Notes under the pieces: generated by a model
Seen by the model: the letters and a program-made list of their open reading frames with translations, nothing else
Told to the model about the DNA's origin: nothing
Databases searched by the model: none
Position numbers and translations under genes: made by a program
Part shown: positions 4,888 to 5,382 of the stretch, piece by piece
Layout: every line of letters starts with the position of its first letter
Numbering within the stretch: the stretch's first letter is position 1
Assembly: GCA_029288195.1 (NCBI GenBank)
Contig: JARFPR010000324.1
Coordinates: forward strand, 1-5,382
Source of the DNA: Gammaproteobacteria bacterium
GTDB taxonomy: Bacteria > Pseudomonadota > Gammaproteobacteria > GCA-001735895
Direction of reading: 5' to 3'
DNA length: 5,382 bases

Positions 4888-5382
4888 ATGAAATTCAATC
4901 CAAACGTACTTGATTGCGCAGCGGCACCCATCGCCGAAGCCTGGTCCTGGGTAACGAATCCGCAGTCCGAAAACCTGATCGATATGTGCCAGGCGGTGCC
5001 AGCGCATCTGCCACCACAGTCACTCAGGGACTACCTCGGAGACGCGATCAAGGCTGGCGAAGGTGCAACCTATACCGACATCCGTGGCATTCCATCCTTG
5101 CGCGAAGCATTGGCGGGTAATATCAGCGAGCGTTACCAGGGGTCAGTCACTGCCGACGACATCCTCATAACCGCGGGCTGCAACCAGGCGTTTTGCTCGG
5201 TTGTCGACACCCTGTGTGAGGCGGGTGACGAGGTCATCGTGCCACTACCCTGTTATTTCAATCATCAGATGTGGTTGACGACCCGTGCCGTGGTGCCACG
5301 CTACCTGTCGTTTAATGCCGAGACCGCGATGCCAGACCCGGGTGAAGCAAGTTCGTTGATTAACGAGCGTACCCGGGCAATC
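4888..5382 (+). CDS. PLP-dependent class I/II aminotransferase, N-terminal part
   Basis: The frame from ATG 4888 stays open to the last base, giving 165 residues of a protein that is usually near 390. It begins MKFNPNVLDCAAAPIAEAW and shows fold-type I aminotransferase blocks in order: GATYTDIRGIPSLREALA (59-76, the Y-x-x-x-G-x-x-x-L-R-x-A motif), ILITAGCNQAF (92-102, which contains the PLP phosphate-anchor region), GDEVIVPLPCYFNHQMW (113-129) with an aromatic Tyr123 placed to stack on the PLP ring, and a domain that continues past 165. The PLP lysine would lie beyond the window. Members transfer an amino group between an amino acid and a 2-oxo acid; the substrate cannot be told. GGTAAG about 4 bases upstream is a poor ribosome binding site. 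It diverges from the glyoxalase operon across 107 bases, which suggests shared regulation and related function. Confidence 0.88.
   Translation, partial: MKFNPNVLDCAAAPIAEAWSWVTNPQSENLIDMCQAVPAHLPPQSLRDYLGDAIKAGEGATYTDIRGIPSLREALAGNISERYQGSVTADDILITAGCNQAFCSVVDTLCEAGDEVIVPLPCYFNHQMWLTTRAVVPRYLSFNAETAMPDPGEASSLINERTRAI

Noticed and set aside
4914..5120. Plus-strand frame of 68 codons inside the aminotransferase
   Set aside because: It is out of frame with the aminotransferase, whose frame carries the conserved PLP-enzyme blocks and stays open to the window end.

Overview
The window looks like a bacterial chromosome segment, most likely from a gammaproteobacterium. The evidence is indirect: moderate, slightly G+C-rich composition, sigma70-type promoters, and proteins of proteobacterial type (a Ni-type short glyoxalase I, a YgaP-like DUF2892 membrane peptide, an Ldh-family dehydrogenase). 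No marker gene fixes the taxonomy. The gene set is accessory or metabolic, and gene orientation changes several times.

Layout. (1) 1-141 is the right end of an IS3-family insertion sequence: the last 37 codons of its transposase and a probable terminal inverted repeat. (2) 142-404 has no gene. It holds a strong 12-bp hairpin and what appears to be a decayed tRNA-Thr(TGT) whose last 47 bases still align without gaps to a normal tRNA-Thr. (3) 405-1415 (minus) encodes an Ldh/malate dehydrogenase-family NAD(P)-dependent oxidoreductase. (4) 1416-1613 is intergenic, with a small dyad near a candidate promoter and two other inverted repeats. (5) 1614-1817 (minus) is a 67-residue DUF2892 membrane peptide. 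Its promoter (TTGACT-17-TATACT) is overlaid by a perfect 12-bp inverted repeat, the best regulatory site in the window. (6) 1983-3043 (plus) is a two-gene operon of unrecognised integral membrane proteins joined by an ATGA overlap, with its own promoter and a strong ribosome binding site. (7) 3111-4780 (minus) is a compact three-gene operon in transcription order: glyoxalase I-like VOC protein, short-chain dehydrogenase/reductase, and a conserved protein of unknown function. (8) 4888-5382 (plus) is the N-terminal part of a PLP-dependent class I/II aminotransferase, divergent from the glyoxalase operon and cut by the window end.

How the genes may work together. The last two blocks share a 107-bp divergent intergenic region and could form one small pathway, in which an aminotransferase makes an oxo-acid or aldehyde that the SDR and VOC enzymes process. 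This is inferred from gene order only; no substrate can be read from the sequence. The DUF2892 gene with its dyad resembles the ArsR-family (YgaV/BigR-like) sulfur-responsive units known elsewhere, but no regulator gene lies in the window. I see no CRISPR array, prophage, toxin-antitoxin pair or clear defence system.
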